A DNA stretch of 50,327 nt, from NCBI RefSeq assembly GCF_011050055.1, contig NZ_DRGM01000208.1:1-50327 (forward strand), in the 5' to 3' direction. The translations under genes were made by a program, and so were the position numbers. The stretch is from Pseudoalteromonas prydzensis (GTDB lineage: Bacteria > Pseudomonadota > Gammaproteobacteria > Enterobacterales > Alteromonadaceae). Of the stretch, positions 28,206 through 37,408 are shown one piece after another (the first letter of the stretch is position 1; each line of letters begins with the position of its first letter). The notes below the pieces were generated by a model. The model did no database searches. It saw only the letters and a program-made list of their open reading frames with translations, and was not told where the DNA came from.

Positions 28206-28234
28206 AAAAAGTCCCAGACAGGCTGGGACTTTTT
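28206..28234 (-). terminator. Terminator of the second TonB-dependent receptor
   Basis: AAAGTCCCAG (28208-28217) pairs with CTGGGACTTT (28223-28232) around a five-base loop. The minus strand continues into a T run. Confidence 0.9.
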
Positions 28235-28263
28235 GGGCTTATACTTTTGGGCTTATATAAGTA

Positions 28264-31101
28264 TTAGAAAGTGTAACGTGCACCAATTGCAAATGTACGA
28301 GAGTAGATACCGTTGCTAAAGTTAAATAGGTTATCGTTACCTTCACCATAATAGCTTTGATACACATCATCTAAGATATTTGTTGCATCAAATGTCACCA
28401 CAAAATCATCCGTCACGTCATAACTAAATTGAAAGTCTAAGCTTTGCTCAGGACGGCTCCAAAATTGTAGCGGGTTCGCAAAAATAGCCGCTTCGTTACC
28501 GGTATAGAATTCAGAGCGCCATACATACGATAAACGCATATCAAACGAATCTCGCTCGTAAATACCAACAATACTGTATGACTGATCCGACACACCGGCC
28601 ATGCTTGACTCAACATAACCACTAATAGTTCCATCATCATTATATTCTGGTAATTGTTGAGATGAATCTAGCGCAGTAAAACTTGCTTGTACACCAACTC
28701 CGTCAAGCATCTCCGGTAAATTATCTGGGAAATATACTAAACCAAGCTCTAAACCAGATAATTCACCTTCACTGGCATTCACAGGCGCACTTAATGCAAA
28801 GGGAATAACCTCTCCATCTGACGCTCTAGGTCGCATTACAATTTTACGCCCAGGGACAATCCGGCTATCTATGTCACGTAAAAAGTACGTTGCATATAAA
28901 GAGCTCGAATCTGCAAAATACCACTCAAGTGACACATCATAGTTTGTAGACTCCTCAGGTTGTAATTGCGGATTCCCCCCCACCCCAGTACCGTTTTTAG
29001 TCCCATCAGTTAATGGTTCAGTCCAGTATTGCAAGGCATTTAAATCTGTGAAATTAGGCATACGTAAGGTATTAGTATATGCAAAACGCCCTATCACATC
29101 ATCGGTTATATTCCAGTTTAGAACTAAGCTTGGCAGTAATTTACTGACATCTGCGCTCGCAGAGCTTGACTCAAACACATTGGTATTTAGCCCTGTTTCA
29201 GCAGTAAAATCCATTTCTTGCTCATAGCTCACATAGCGAACACCAAACTCCCCGCTGATATTTTCAGTTAAGAAAAAGTTTGTTGTGGCATATAGCGCAT
29301 ACGAGTTTTCTTCGATATCAAAGGTCTTATATACATCTTCTGCTTCTAGATCATACACGCTGCGAACTGCACCAGCGTTATCTAGCATATAGCCACCATC
29401 TGCGGTGATAAAGCTATTAAATGTATCTGCACGGCCATCAAAGTAGTCATCAACTTGGAATACTATTCCAGATCCATCGCCTGCTGCACCAGCTGCACCA
29501 AGTTGTTGGATCAGGCTTTCAACACTTGTACTATTTCCGATCCCACCTTCATTTGTTCGAGTGAATTCTTCAGCGGTGCGTTTTTCGTAACGACCACCAA
29601 ATTTAATTTTATCGAAAAAGTTACCACCTACTAGATACTCAGCATCAAAGGTAAATGTTGTTGAGTCGCCGCGATTCCCGCCTCCATTATCATAGGCTGT
29701 TCCCGCATTCCAGTTTTGTATTGCAGCCATATCGGCTTCATTTACAGCTGTATTAGGATCATCCCAAAATGCGATACCTGGAACACCATCATTGTCATTA
29801 AAATCAACATCTAAACCAGTTGCAACACGGTCAAAGCGCATTGCAAAAAAGTCTGTTTCATACTCACTTTCTTGATAAACGACCTCAGTGTTAATAGTTA
29901 AATAATCACTGGCTTGCCACTGTGCACCAAGTGCGTATAAATAGCTGTCTGTTTTACCATAAGAGAAATCGCCACTTTGGAAACCACCCACAGCAATTGC
30001 TTGCTTTTCTTTTACAACGTTAGTGCCATCAAATACAACAGGCGTTTCGATGAAGCCGTTACCGTTTTCGAACGTATTAGAGAACCACATGGCATTTTGC
30101 GATTCATTTTCATAACCGGTGTAAAAGCCTTCAGCGGTAATTTCTAGGGTATCAACCGGCGCCCATTGAAGTGAAATTGAAGCAGCAGGGCGTTTACGCA
30201 AACCAGTAAAAGACGTACCAAATATCGCATCACGGGCAATTAAATACTCGGTTGGTTCACCCTCAACATTCAATGTAGAGCCCGGAGCATAGGGTAAACC
30301 ATTTTCTAGACCTATTTGCCAAACTTTATTACCTTGCGAATCATATTCAGGAATACGTGAATAGGGTGAATACATTGCTTGCGGTTTATTGGTAAAAAAT
30401 GGAAACGCTGCACCCGCTGTTATCGTATCATCTCGATAATGGGTCTCAGAGTACGACACATTAAACAGTGCACCAAACTCACCCCCACCATCAAGTTCCC
30501 AGCGGTTGCTTAATAATGCGCTCACATTTGGGTCAACTTTATCAGGTTGATCGGAGTAAATACCACGTGCAGCTAAAACAACTTTTTTGCCGTCAAAGTT
30601 AAATGGGCGGTTTGTTTTAATATCAATTGAGCCGGCAATACCACGCTCTACCTGATCAGCTGAACGTGTTTTATAAACGGTAACACCCGATAATAAGCTT
30701 GCTGGGATATCTTGTAGCGCTACATCACGCCCTGCACCAGTAAAAATATCACGACCATTTACAGTGGTATGCACATCCGACAAACCACGAATAGATACTT
30801 GGCTCACTTCACCCGCACCACGGCCAGTAGTTTGCACCCCAGTTACCCGTTGCAATGCTTCTACTACGTTGTTATCGGGAAACTTACCAATATCTTCGGC
30901 AATGATAGCGTCAACGATTTGCACGCTAGCACGCTTTTCATCTAACGCTTTATTTAAACTGCCGCGAATACCTGTAACCTGAATAACCTCGATTTCATCA
31001 ACGCTTTCTTCAGGAGTATTAATTGCTTCTTGTTGTGCATAGGCAAATTGACAAGTGAATGCCAACACTATCGCACTTGCTATGTGTGTTCTTTTAAACA
31101 T
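28264..31101 (-). CDS. TonB-dependent receptor, arabino-oligosaccharide uptake (copy 2)
   Basis: 945 residues, a paralogue of the downstream receptor. The signal (MFKRTHIASAIVLAFTCQFA), the TonB-box region (IEVIQVTGIRGSLNKALDEK) and the plug core (DAIIAEDIGKFPDNNVVEAL) are nearly identical to copy 1. Much of the barrel differs, including loops likely to contact the ligand. It ends in FAIGARYTF. The leader GGAGAACACCGCTAATG is almost the same as that of copy 1, indicating duplication of gene plus control region. It divides the labour with copy 1 for differently branched or sized arabino-oligosaccharides (inference). It has its own promoter and terminator. Confidence 0.92.
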   Translation of the reverse strand: MFKRTHIASAIVLAFTCQFAYAQQEAINTPEESVDEIEVIQVTGIRGSLNKALDEKRASVQIVDAIIAEDIGKFPDNNVVEALQRVTGVQTTGRGAGEVSQVSIRGLSDVHTTVNGRDIFTGAGRDVALQDIPASLLSGVTVYKTRSADQVERGIAGSIDIKTNRPFNFDGKKVVLAARGIYSDQPDKVDPNVSALLSNRWELDGGGEFGALFNVSYSETHYRDDTITAGAAFPFFTNKPQAMYSPYSRIPEYDSQGNKVWQIGLENGLPYAPGSTLNVEGEPTEYLIARDAIFGTSFTGLRKRPAASISLQWAPVDTLEITAEGFYTGYENESQNAMWFSNTFENGNGFIETPVVFDGTNVVKEKQAIAVGGFQSGDFSYGKTDSYLYALGAQWQASDYLTINTEVVYQESEYETDFFAMRFDRVATGLDVDFNDNDGVPGIAFWDDPNTAVNEADMAAIQNWNAGTAYDNGGGNRGDSTTFTFDAEYLVGGNFFDKIKFGGRYEKRTAEEFTRTNEGGIGNSTSVESLIQQLGAAGAAGDGSGIVFQVDDYFDGRADTFNSFITADGGYMLDNAGAVRSVYDLEAEDVYKTFDIEENSYALYATTNFFLTENISGEFGVRYVSYEQEMDFTAETGLNTNVFESSSASADVSKLLPSLVLNWNITDDVIGRFAYTNTLRMPNFTDLNALQYWTEPLTDGTKNGTGVGGNPQLQPEESTNYDVSLEWYFADSSSLYATYFLRDIDSRIVPGRKIVMRPRASDGEVIPFALSAPVNASEGELSGLELGLVYFPDNLPEMLDGVGVQASFTALDSSQQLPEYNDDGTISGYVESSMAGVSDQSYSIVGIYERDSFDMRLSYVWRSEFYTGNEAAIFANPLQFWSRPEQSLDFQFSYDVTDDFVVTFDATNILDDVYQSYYGEGNDNLFNFSNGIYSRTFAIGARYTF

Positions 31102-31253
31102 TAGCGGTGTTCTCCAAGTTATAGTTATATCGGCGGGCTGAACTGTTCCATTTAGCTACCGAAGAGTGACCACTGCATTGTCCAGAGATGTTGTCAAAAC
31201 AGTACACGGGGATCTACATATTATTTTGTTAATAGATTAGCGCCCGAACTTTA

Positions 31254-31282
31254 ATCATATTGTATGACTAATCAGCGGTCAA
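31254..31282 (-). promoter_or_regulatory. Promoter with embedded operator, receptor copy 2
   Basis: On the minus strand TTGACC (31277-31282) and TATGAT (31254-31259) are 17 bases apart, with TCATACAA at the -10 end of the spacer. The arrangement is the same as in front of copy 1, base for base around the box. Confidence 0.7.
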
Positions 31283-31585
31283 CTCTAAAATCCAAATTAA
31301 AACAATCCGTAAAGAATATATTAAAGTTCTCCCCCAATTAAACCTTACCGGTTTGCTTGCATACGTCCTAAAAATTAAAATAAACAATAAAATACAACAG
31401 TATAAACAATTAAAAAAGCGAAGCATCTACATAGTAGTAGGCTGCCGAGTTACAAAAAATAAGTAACCAGATATTTACCTTCGCAATTTTACTGCTAAGA
31501 TAATAAAAAATACAATATTACAATAAAGAATTGTTTTTCACTGTATGTTTACTTTTTTGTACCAATTAAGCTCATTTTCGTACTC

Positions 31586-31596
31586 TATAATACAAT
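31586..31596 (+). promoter_or_regulatory. Exact operator box overlapping a -10 element (GH43 at 31.7 kb)
   Basis: TATAATACAAT is an exact copy of the locus box. Its first six bases are a perfect -10 hexamer, about 70 bases before the GH43 start. No strong -35 is visible. Confidence 0.65.
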
Positions 31597-31658
31597 TTGA
31601 GCCTGTGACCGTGAAGAGCGTATATTGAATTACAATCATTAATCACAAAGGACACCTA

Positions 31659-32621
31659 ATGAACAATAAATTAACAGCCTTTGCACTGCCGTTACTGCTA
31701 TCTAGCACTATGGCCGCTGCACAAAACCCATTATTTACCGATGTGTTTACTGCAGATCCTGCCGCATTGGTGCACAAAGATACGGTTTACCTGTATACCG
31801 GTCATGATGAAGCCCCCAATAACGATGTATTTTTTGAAATGCATGACTGGCTTGCCTTTTCATCAACAGATATGGTGAATTGGAAAAAGCACGGCCCAAT
31901 TATGAAAGCCACTGACTTTAAATGGGCGAAAGGTGAAGCTTGGGCATCGCATATGATTGAACGAGACGGTACTTTCTACTTTTTTACTACCGTTCGCCAT
32001 GATGATACTAAACCAGGTTTTGCAATTGGGGTTGCCACCTCAAAATCCCCAACTGGACCATTTAAAGATGCCATCGGCCATGCCCTGGTCACCGATGATA
32101 TGACCAAACATACACCAAATGATTGGGATGATATTGATCCGGCTATCTATGTGGAAGAAAACGGCGATACCTACATGTTCTTTGGCAACTTAATGCCTAA
32201 ATATGTGAAACTAAGTGATGACTTACTCAGTTTGGATGGTGAAATTAAAACTATCGATTTACCAAACTTTACTGAAGCATTGTGGGTACATAAGAAAGAA
32301 GAATACTATTACGTATCTTATGCGTGTGAATTCCCTGAAAAGATCTGTTATGCCATGAGTAAAAGTATCCATGGGCCTTGGCAGTACCAAGGTATCCTCA
32401 ATGAGATTGCCGGTAACAGCGAAACCAATCACCAATCAATTATCGAATTTAAAGGTAAAAGTTACTTTATTTACCATACCGGTGCAGTACCACCAAAAGA
32501 CGGCAAACCAAGTGGCGGACGCTTTCGTCGCTCTGTTGCGATTGAACCACTGCTCTACAATGATGATGGCACCTTGCAGCGTATCATCATGACCACTGAA
32601 GGATTGAGTAAAGGTAAATAA
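31659..32621 (+). CDS. GH43 family arabinosidase/xylosidase, secreted
   Basis: 320 residues with a signal peptide ending near TMAAAQ (residues 17-22). The catalytic triad of the GH43 propeller is visible: D33 (FTADPAALV), D160 (DDIDPAIYV) and E206 (NFTEALWVH). The catalytic domain has no accessory module. It probably releases L-arabinose from oligosaccharides in the periplasm; a xylosidase cannot be excluded because GH43 subfamilies mix both activities. It has a clear AAAGGA ribosome binding site and is divergent from receptor copy 2. Confidence 0.85.
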   Translation: MNNKLTAFALPLLLSSTMAAAQNPLFTDVFTADPAALVHKDTVYLYTGHDEAPNNDVFFEMHDWLAFSSTDMVNWKKHGPIMKATDFKWAKGEAWASHMIERDGTFYFFTTVRHDDTKPGFAIGVATSKSPTGPFKDAIGHALVTDDMTKHTPNDWDDIDPAIYVEENGDTYMFFGNLMPKYVKLSDDLLSLDGEIKTIDLPNFTEALWVHKKEEYYYVSYACEFPEKICYAMSKSIHGPWQYQGILNEIAGNSETNHQSIIEFKGKSYFIYHTGAVPPKDGKPSGGRFRRSVAIEPLLYNDDGTLQRIIMTTEGLSKGK

Positions 32622-32947
32622 CTCAGTCAATAAATGGGCTCTTATTGCAGAGCCCTCATTACTATGATTTATCTTCCCCTACCTGCATAGACACATCTAG
32701 TGTTCCCATTAAAACAGTGAAAAAGCAGCACAAATCATTGCTTGATAATAATTAAAACACCGCGGTAACCATTGTAAACAAAGCACTTTTAATTTACATA
32801 TTAATTACTTTTGCAAAAGTATTTGCACATTTTAAATAGTACTATAAAATTACAATACTACGTAGTTGCTACTTTACGTTAAGTGTACAGCAATTTTATC
32901 GACAACATTAAATAACAAAAATCCCCGTTATAAGAGGACACACAAAA
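32622..32947 (+). other. Intergenic region between two GH43 genes
   Basis: 326 bases with no gene. A hairpin GGGCTC (32636-32641) / GAGCCC (32650-32655) follows the first GH43 stop but lacks a T run. The second half is AT-rich and holds the control region of the modular GH43 gene. Confidence 0.5.
32823..32860 (+). promoter_or_regulatory. Putative promoter/operator of the modular GH43 gene
   Basis: TTGCAC (32823-32828) and TATAAAAT (32843-32850) are followed by TACAATACTA (32851-32860). The segment AAATTACAATACT is a degenerate version of the locus box, and the -35/-10 spacing is short. The assignment is tentative. Confidence 0.35.
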
Positions 32948-35900
32948 ATGAAACTAACCAGATTAGCAATGGTGATCACCTGCGCTTTAGCTGTTACAGC
33001 ATGCTCAGAAGAAGGCACTAAGCTTGAGTCATCACCAGCAGTTGCCCAGCCACAAAGTGCAAAACCAACCGTCAGTGATAGCGTTGAGTACAACGAAGAA
33101 GGTAATGTAGCGGTAACTTATGTTGGCGTACATGATCCTTCCGTAATTGAAACTGACGGTACTTATTACATTTTTGGTTCACATTTAGCGGCAGCAAAAT
33201 CAACTGACTTATTAAATTGGGAAATGATTTCAAGTCTTTCCGCTAATGAAGCCGTGAATGAAAGCCCGCTTTTTGACTTTAATTACACTAGCGAAATCGC
33301 CGAAGGTATTGAATGGACTGATGGATTTACCGGTAATTGGGCTGCTGATGTGGTGAAAGCACCCAATGGTAAGTTTTGGTTTTACTATAACCATTGCGCC
33401 CAAGATAACCCTGACACACCAGACGTTGTTGATGAAGTATGCTGGAACCGCTCGTACTTAGGCCTTGCCGAAGCTGATTCTGTAGAAGGTCCATATAAAA
33501 ACAAAGGTGTATTCTTACGCAGTGGCTATCGCAATGACGAAGAATTTGCGCAGTATCCCCTAGATAATGGCCAAACAACGTGGAATGGTGCGGTTGACCC
33601 GAATGCCATTGACCCTGCCGCCTTTTATGATAAAGACGGTCAATTATGGATGGTTTATGGTTCATATTCTGGCGGTATTTTTGTACTGGCAATGAATGAA
33701 GAAACCGGTATGCCTGAAGCAGGCCAAGGCTATGGTAAACACTTAGTGGGTGGTGACTTTAGAGCCATTGAAGGCGCATTTGCTATGTACAGCCCAGAAA
33801 GTGACTACTATTACTTGTTTTATTCAGTCGCGGGTTTTGATGTAAACGGTGGTTACAATATCCGTGTAGCACGTTCAAAAACACCAGATGGCCCATACTT
33901 AGATACTGCAGGCAACGATATTGCCACTGTAGGTGGTCTAGAAATTGGTGAAAAACTATTAGGTGGCTTTGAGTACACTCAAGAGCTAGGTGAAACGTCA
34001 CCTGCTTGGGGCTATCAATCACCTGGTCATAACTCAGCGCATTACGATGCGGCAACGGGTCGTCATTTATTAGTAACCCATACTCGCTTTCCACAAACAT
34101 CAACGCCTTTTCCGAACGCTTCCGAAGCGCACCAAGTTCGCGTGCATGAGATGTTTATCAATTCGTTAGGTTGGCCTGTCACCTCACCACAACGTTTTGT
34201 ACCACTAGAGGGTGATAATTTAGTGGTTGCTGAGCAATTATACGGATACTACAAATTTATAAATCATGGTACTGATGTTAATACCAGTGCGGTGCGCTCA
34301 ACTTACATAGCGTTAAATGCAGATCACTCAGTAACTGGTGATGATACGGGTATTTGGTATATGGTTGATGATTCAAACGTCAAACTTGAACTTGGATCTG
34401 GTACTTATTACGGTGTTGCTAAATGGCAATGGGATGATGGTAAGCAAGACTTAGTGGTCACCTTCTCTGCTGTATCACTCGAAAACGCCACGGTGTGGGG
34501 CAGTAAAATTGCCGAGATTGATGAAACCGCCAGTGTATTAGCAACCGTGAACGATGCGCTAAATATTAAGACTGAGCTGTCAATTGCTGATGAAGGTTAT
34601 TCATTACCAACCAAAGGGAAAGCGGGTACGAACATTCGCTGGGAATCAAGTAATGAATATTACATTGATGCAAATGGCTCTGTATTTATTCCAACCCCTG
34701 ATCGTGGCGATCAAGCAGTTACATTAACCGCTAATATGTCACTTAACGGTGAAACCATCACTAAGAGCTTTAATGTTAATGTTAAAGCGCGTCCTGTATT
34801 TAAAAATGCGATCGCACACTATAGCTTTGAAAACGGCTTAACTGATAATTTAAGCAACCTTGCTGATGCCGTCACCACAGATAATAACTTAGACAACACA
34901 GGTGTTGGCACTGCTGCCTATAGCGTGGGCCAAACAGGACAAGCATTTAACTTTGATGGCTCAATCGGTGTGCGTTTACCTGATGACATTATCAATTCTG
35001 ACAGCTACACCGTTTCATTTTGGTCAAAGCCTGACGTTGTAACTGGTTACAGCCCAGCGTTTTTTGCAGCAGAAAATGCTGACCGTTGGATTAGCTATAT
35101 TCCTGGCGGCGCCCCCCACTTCACGACTAATACACTACTATGGAGCCGTTACCTTGTTGAGCCTGAAGTAGAGCAGTGGAATCAAATCGAAATGACTCAA
35201 GGCGCTACGGCTGGACAGTGGAGTCATGTTACTATCACTTATGCTAACGGCACAATGAAGTACTACTCTAATGGAGCACTTGTTGGTTCAATGCCACGCC
35301 CTGACATGTTTAGTAGTGATACGGCCAAGTTTGCACTGGGTGTAAACTTTGGCTGGGATGCACCATTCCAAGGTCAAGTAGATGAATTTATTGTCTATGA
35401 TTACGCACTCAACAGCTTAGATATTAATGGTGCAGCGATTAACAATCTAACTGATCCAACTAAGTTTGAAACCTTCATTACTGATGCACTTGATTTAGGT
35501 GATACAACGGCTATCCGTGAAAGCTTTGAATTACCCCGTGTTGGACCGTTTGTGTCAGGTATTAGCTGGACATCGAATAATGAAGAGTTCTTGAAACCTG
35601 TTAATGGCACTGCCGTTGTTAATCAGCCAAGCGCCAATGTTGGCGATCAAGTTGTTACTTTAACAGCAACAATTAACTATAAAGACTTTACAGATACTAA
35701 AACTTTTGAAGTTACCGTTAAATCACTTGCCCCTGCAGAATATAGCTTTGAAGGCGATTTAGCAGAGCTTAAAGATGCATACGCAAGTGCTAAACCAACT
35801 GGCGACCGTATTGATAACACCGGTGGTAACGCCACTTTTGTTGAAGGCATTAAAGGCCAAGCGTTATTCCTGCAAGGTTCAGGCGTGCGTTTACCAAATA

Positions 35901-36373
35901 ATTTGATCACCACCAACGACTACTCGGTATCAATGTGGTTAAAACCTGAAACATTCTCAGATTACACCACCGCATTTTTTGCAGGGGCTAGTTCATCAAC
36001 GTGGATCAGCTTAGTACCCTCAATGGTTGATTCAAATACTACACGTCTATGGGCAAATGGTGGCGGTGCATTCTTTGATAATGGTGATTTAGGCATGCGC
36101 ATCCCTGCTAAAGAGTGGACTCATGTTGCCTTCACGGTTGATGGCAGCAACGGTGATACGCTGAAAATGTATGTAAACGGTGAACTTAAAATTGAAACTG
36201 GTGGCTTCCCTCGCGTATTTACTGTTGCAGGCGAAACCAATGAATTTGCGTTAGGTGTAAACTACTGGGATACACCGTATAACGGCGCGGTTGATGAGTT
36301 AAAAATATTTAACGGCGCAATCGATGCCGACGCAATCAAAGCACTCTACGATGCAGCGACTGCACAAGAGTAA
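32948..36373 (+). CDS. Modular GH43 arabinanase lipoprotein with tandem Ig-like/LamG repeats
   Basis: 1141 residues. Lipobox AVTAC (Cys19). The GH43 catalytic domain (about 55-435) shows D63 (GVHDPSVIE), D222 (NAIDPAAFY) and E275 (RAIEGAFAM), plus SPGHNSAHYD. This resembles the GH43_4 endo-arabinanases, including the small beta-domain that follows (about 440-530). Then the same two-domain unit occurs twice: an atrophied Ig-like domain and a LamG/concanavalin-like domain (about 535-830 and 835-1135). Paired phrases include GQAFNFDGSIGVRLPDDII versus GQALFLQGSGVRLPNNLI. It is likely anchored to the outer membrane facing polymer, with LamG domains as carbohydrate binders (inference). A strong terminator follows. 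Confidence 0.9.
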   Translation: MKLTRLAMVITCALAVTACSEEGTKLESSPAVAQPQSAKPTVSDSVEYNEEGNVAVTYVGVHDPSVIETDGTYYIFGSHLAAAKSTDLLNWEMISSLSANEAVNESPLFDFNYTSEIAEGIEWTDGFTGNWAADVVKAPNGKFWFYYNHCAQDNPDTPDVVDEVCWNRSYLGLAEADSVEGPYKNKGVFLRSGYRNDEEFAQYPLDNGQTTWNGAVDPNAIDPAAFYDKDGQLWMVYGSYSGGIFVLAMNEETGMPEAGQGYGKHLVGGDFRAIEGAFAMYSPESDYYYLFYSVAGFDVNGGYNIRVARSKTPDGPYLDTAGNDIATVGGLEIGEKLLGGFEYTQELGETSPAWGYQSPGHNSAHYDAATGRHLLVTHTRFPQTSTPFPNASEAHQVRVHEMFINSLGWPVTSPQRFVPLEGDNLVVAEQLYGYYKFINHGTDVNTSAVRSTYIALNADHSVTGDDTGIWYMVDDSNVKLELGSGTYYGVAKWQWDDGKQDLVVTFSAVSLENATVWGSKIAEIDETASVLATVNDALNIKTELSIADEGYSLPTKGKAGTNIRWESSNEYYIDANGSVFIPTPDRGDQAVTLTANMSLNGETITKSFNVNVKARPVFKNAIAHYSFENGLTDNLSNLADAVTTDNNLDNTGVGTAAYSVGQTGQAFNFDGSIGVRLPDDIINSDSYTVSFWSKPDVVTGYSPAFFAAENADRWISYIPGGAPHFTTNTLLWSRYLVEPEVEQWNQIEMTQGATAGQWSHVTITYANGTMKYYSNGALVGSMPRPDMFSSDTAKFALGVNFGWDAPFQGQVDEFIVYDYALNSLDINGAAINNLTDPTKFETFITDALDLGDTTAIRESFELPRVGPFVSGISWTSNNEEFLKPVNGTAVVNQPSANVGDQVVTLTATINYKDFTDTKTFEVTVKSLAPAEYSFEGDLAELKDAYASAKPTGDRIDNTGGNATFVEGIKGQALFLQGSGVRLPNNLITTNDYSVSMWLKPETFSDYTTAFFAGASSSTWISLVPSMVDSNTTRLWANGGGAFFDNGDLGMRIPAKEWTHVAFTVDGSNGDTLKMYVNGELKIETGGFPRVFTVAGETNEFALGVNYWDTPYNGAVDELKIFNGAIDADAIKALYDAATAQE

Positions 36374-36416
36374 ACTATTTAGGGTGAGCTGCCTTGCCCG
36401 ATAGTTTGTTGTCATG

Positions 36417-36446
36417 AAAAGCCAGACGAGAGTCTGGCTTTTTTTC
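36417..36446 (+). terminator. Rho-independent terminator after the modular GH43 gene
   Basis: AAAAGCCAGAC (36417-36427) pairs with GTCTGGCTTTT (36432-36442) around GAGA and runs into a T stretch. Confidence 0.92.
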
Positions 36447-36506
36447 AAATCAAAACTCTAGTCAATTATCTATTTTCAATATGACAAACATCGTATAAAG
36501 TGAATT

Positions 36507-36520
36507 TATAATACAATATT
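36507..36520 (+). promoter_or_regulatory. Exact operator box upstream of the esterase pair
   Basis: TATAATACAATATT lies 17 bases before the first esterase ATG. It contains the exact TATAATACAAT box and a perfect -10 hexamer. The very short distance to the start suggests a short 5' leader. Confidence 0.65.
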
Positions 36521-36536
36521 AACAGGAAAGGCTATC

Positions 36537-37397
36537 ATGCAACGCTTTTTAATCGCATTAATATGCGTAATACCCTCGCTATGCTTTGCCAAAACTGCCA
36601 ACTATAAAGTTATTGATCAAGGCGGCAGTGGCCCGTTTAGTGCCATTGCAGCCACTGAAACCTCATTAGATAACTATGTTGTTTATCGTCCGAAACAGTT
36701 AGTCGGTACTAAAGAGCTGCCAACAAAATTGCCTATTATTATTTTTGCTAATGGTGGCTGTATGGACACCTCATTTCCATTTGAGCGTATGTTATCTGAC
36801 ATTGCTTCACACGGTTACTTAGTAATTGCTCTGGGCAAAATGCAAAACAGCCTTGATGACAGACCCTTAAATAAAGCCAGTAACGACATGATCCCTCATG
36901 CTATTGATTGGATAACAGCACAATCTAATAACCCACTGAGTGAATTTTATCAACGCGCACACCTTGAAAAAATCGCCATTGCTGGCCAATCGTGTGGCGG
37001 TGCGCAACTGTTAGCTACTGCCGCAGATAAAAGAATCAGCAGCTATTTAATGTTTAATTCAGGTATTGGTGATATGACCATGGCAAGTGCCGATGTTGGC
37101 TCACTACAGAACTTACATGCACCCGTTATCTACCTAGTTGGTGGGCCAACCGATATTGCTACAGAAAATGCCAAGCTCGATTATCAGCGTATAAATCATG
37201 CGCCTATTGTGTTTGCTAATCATAAAACAGCCGGACACTCTGGTACGTTTGAACAGCCGTTTGGCGGGACGTTTTCAAAGCTCGCTATTAAATGGCTTGA
37301 CTGGCAATTAAAAAATAAGCAAAGCAATGCAGCGTTATTTTTGCAAGGTGACACGGCTGGCTTTGTAAGCTGGGATATAAAAGCAAAACAATTTTAA
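36537..37397 (+). CDS. Secreted alpha/beta hydrolase, probable esterase
   Basis: 286 residues with a signal peptide (MQRFLIALICVIPSLCFAKT, cleavage near FA-K). The nucleophile elbow is AGQSCGG with Ser152. The oxyanion region IIIFANGGCMD (about 67-77) and HSGTFEQPFGG (a likely His) complete the pattern of the dienelactone hydrolase/PHB depolymerase-like group. It forms a two-gene unit with the following carboxylesterase, with 5 bases between stop and first ATG, behind an arabinose-locus operator box. Removal of acetyl or feruloyl groups from arabinan is a reasonable inference. Confidence 0.75.
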   Translation: MQRFLIALICVIPSLCFAKTANYKVIDQGGSGPFSAIAATETSLDNYVVYRPKQLVGTKELPTKLPIIIFANGGCMDTSFPFERMLSDIASHGYLVIALGKMQNSLDDRPLNKASNDMIPHAIDWITAQSNNPLSEFYQRAHLEKIAIAGQSCGGAQLLATAADKRISSYLMFNSGIGDMTMASADVGSLQNLHAPVIYLVGGPTDIATENAKLDYQRINHAPIVFANHKTAGHSGTFEQPFGGTFSKLAIKWLDWQLKNKQSNAALFLQGDTAGFVSWDIKAKQF

Positions 37398-37408
37398 AAG
37401 GAATGATT

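Larger units (their letters stand above)
27735..28263. other. Intergenic region between the two receptors
   Basis: This 529-base gap has no credible gene. It holds the copy 1 promoter/operator at about 27.87 kb and the copy 2 terminator at about 28.21 kb. Between them is AT-rich sequence (about 27900-28190) with no recognisable structure. The phrase GGGCTTATA occurs twice just before the copy 2 stop (28235-28258). Confidence 0.6.
31102..31658. other. Divergent intergenic control region between receptor copy 2 and GH43
   Basis: 557 bases without a credible gene. The left part carries the receptor promoter (31254-31282). The right part carries TACAAT copies at 31511-31516 and the exact box at 31586-31596 before the GH43 gene. 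The middle (about 31290-31500) is AT-rich and I see nothing defined in it. Confidence 0.6.

Noticed and set aside
32636..32655. GGGCTC/GAGCCC hairpin after the GH43 gene as a terminator
   Set aside because: No U run follows, so it is only noted within the intergenic region and not called as a terminator.
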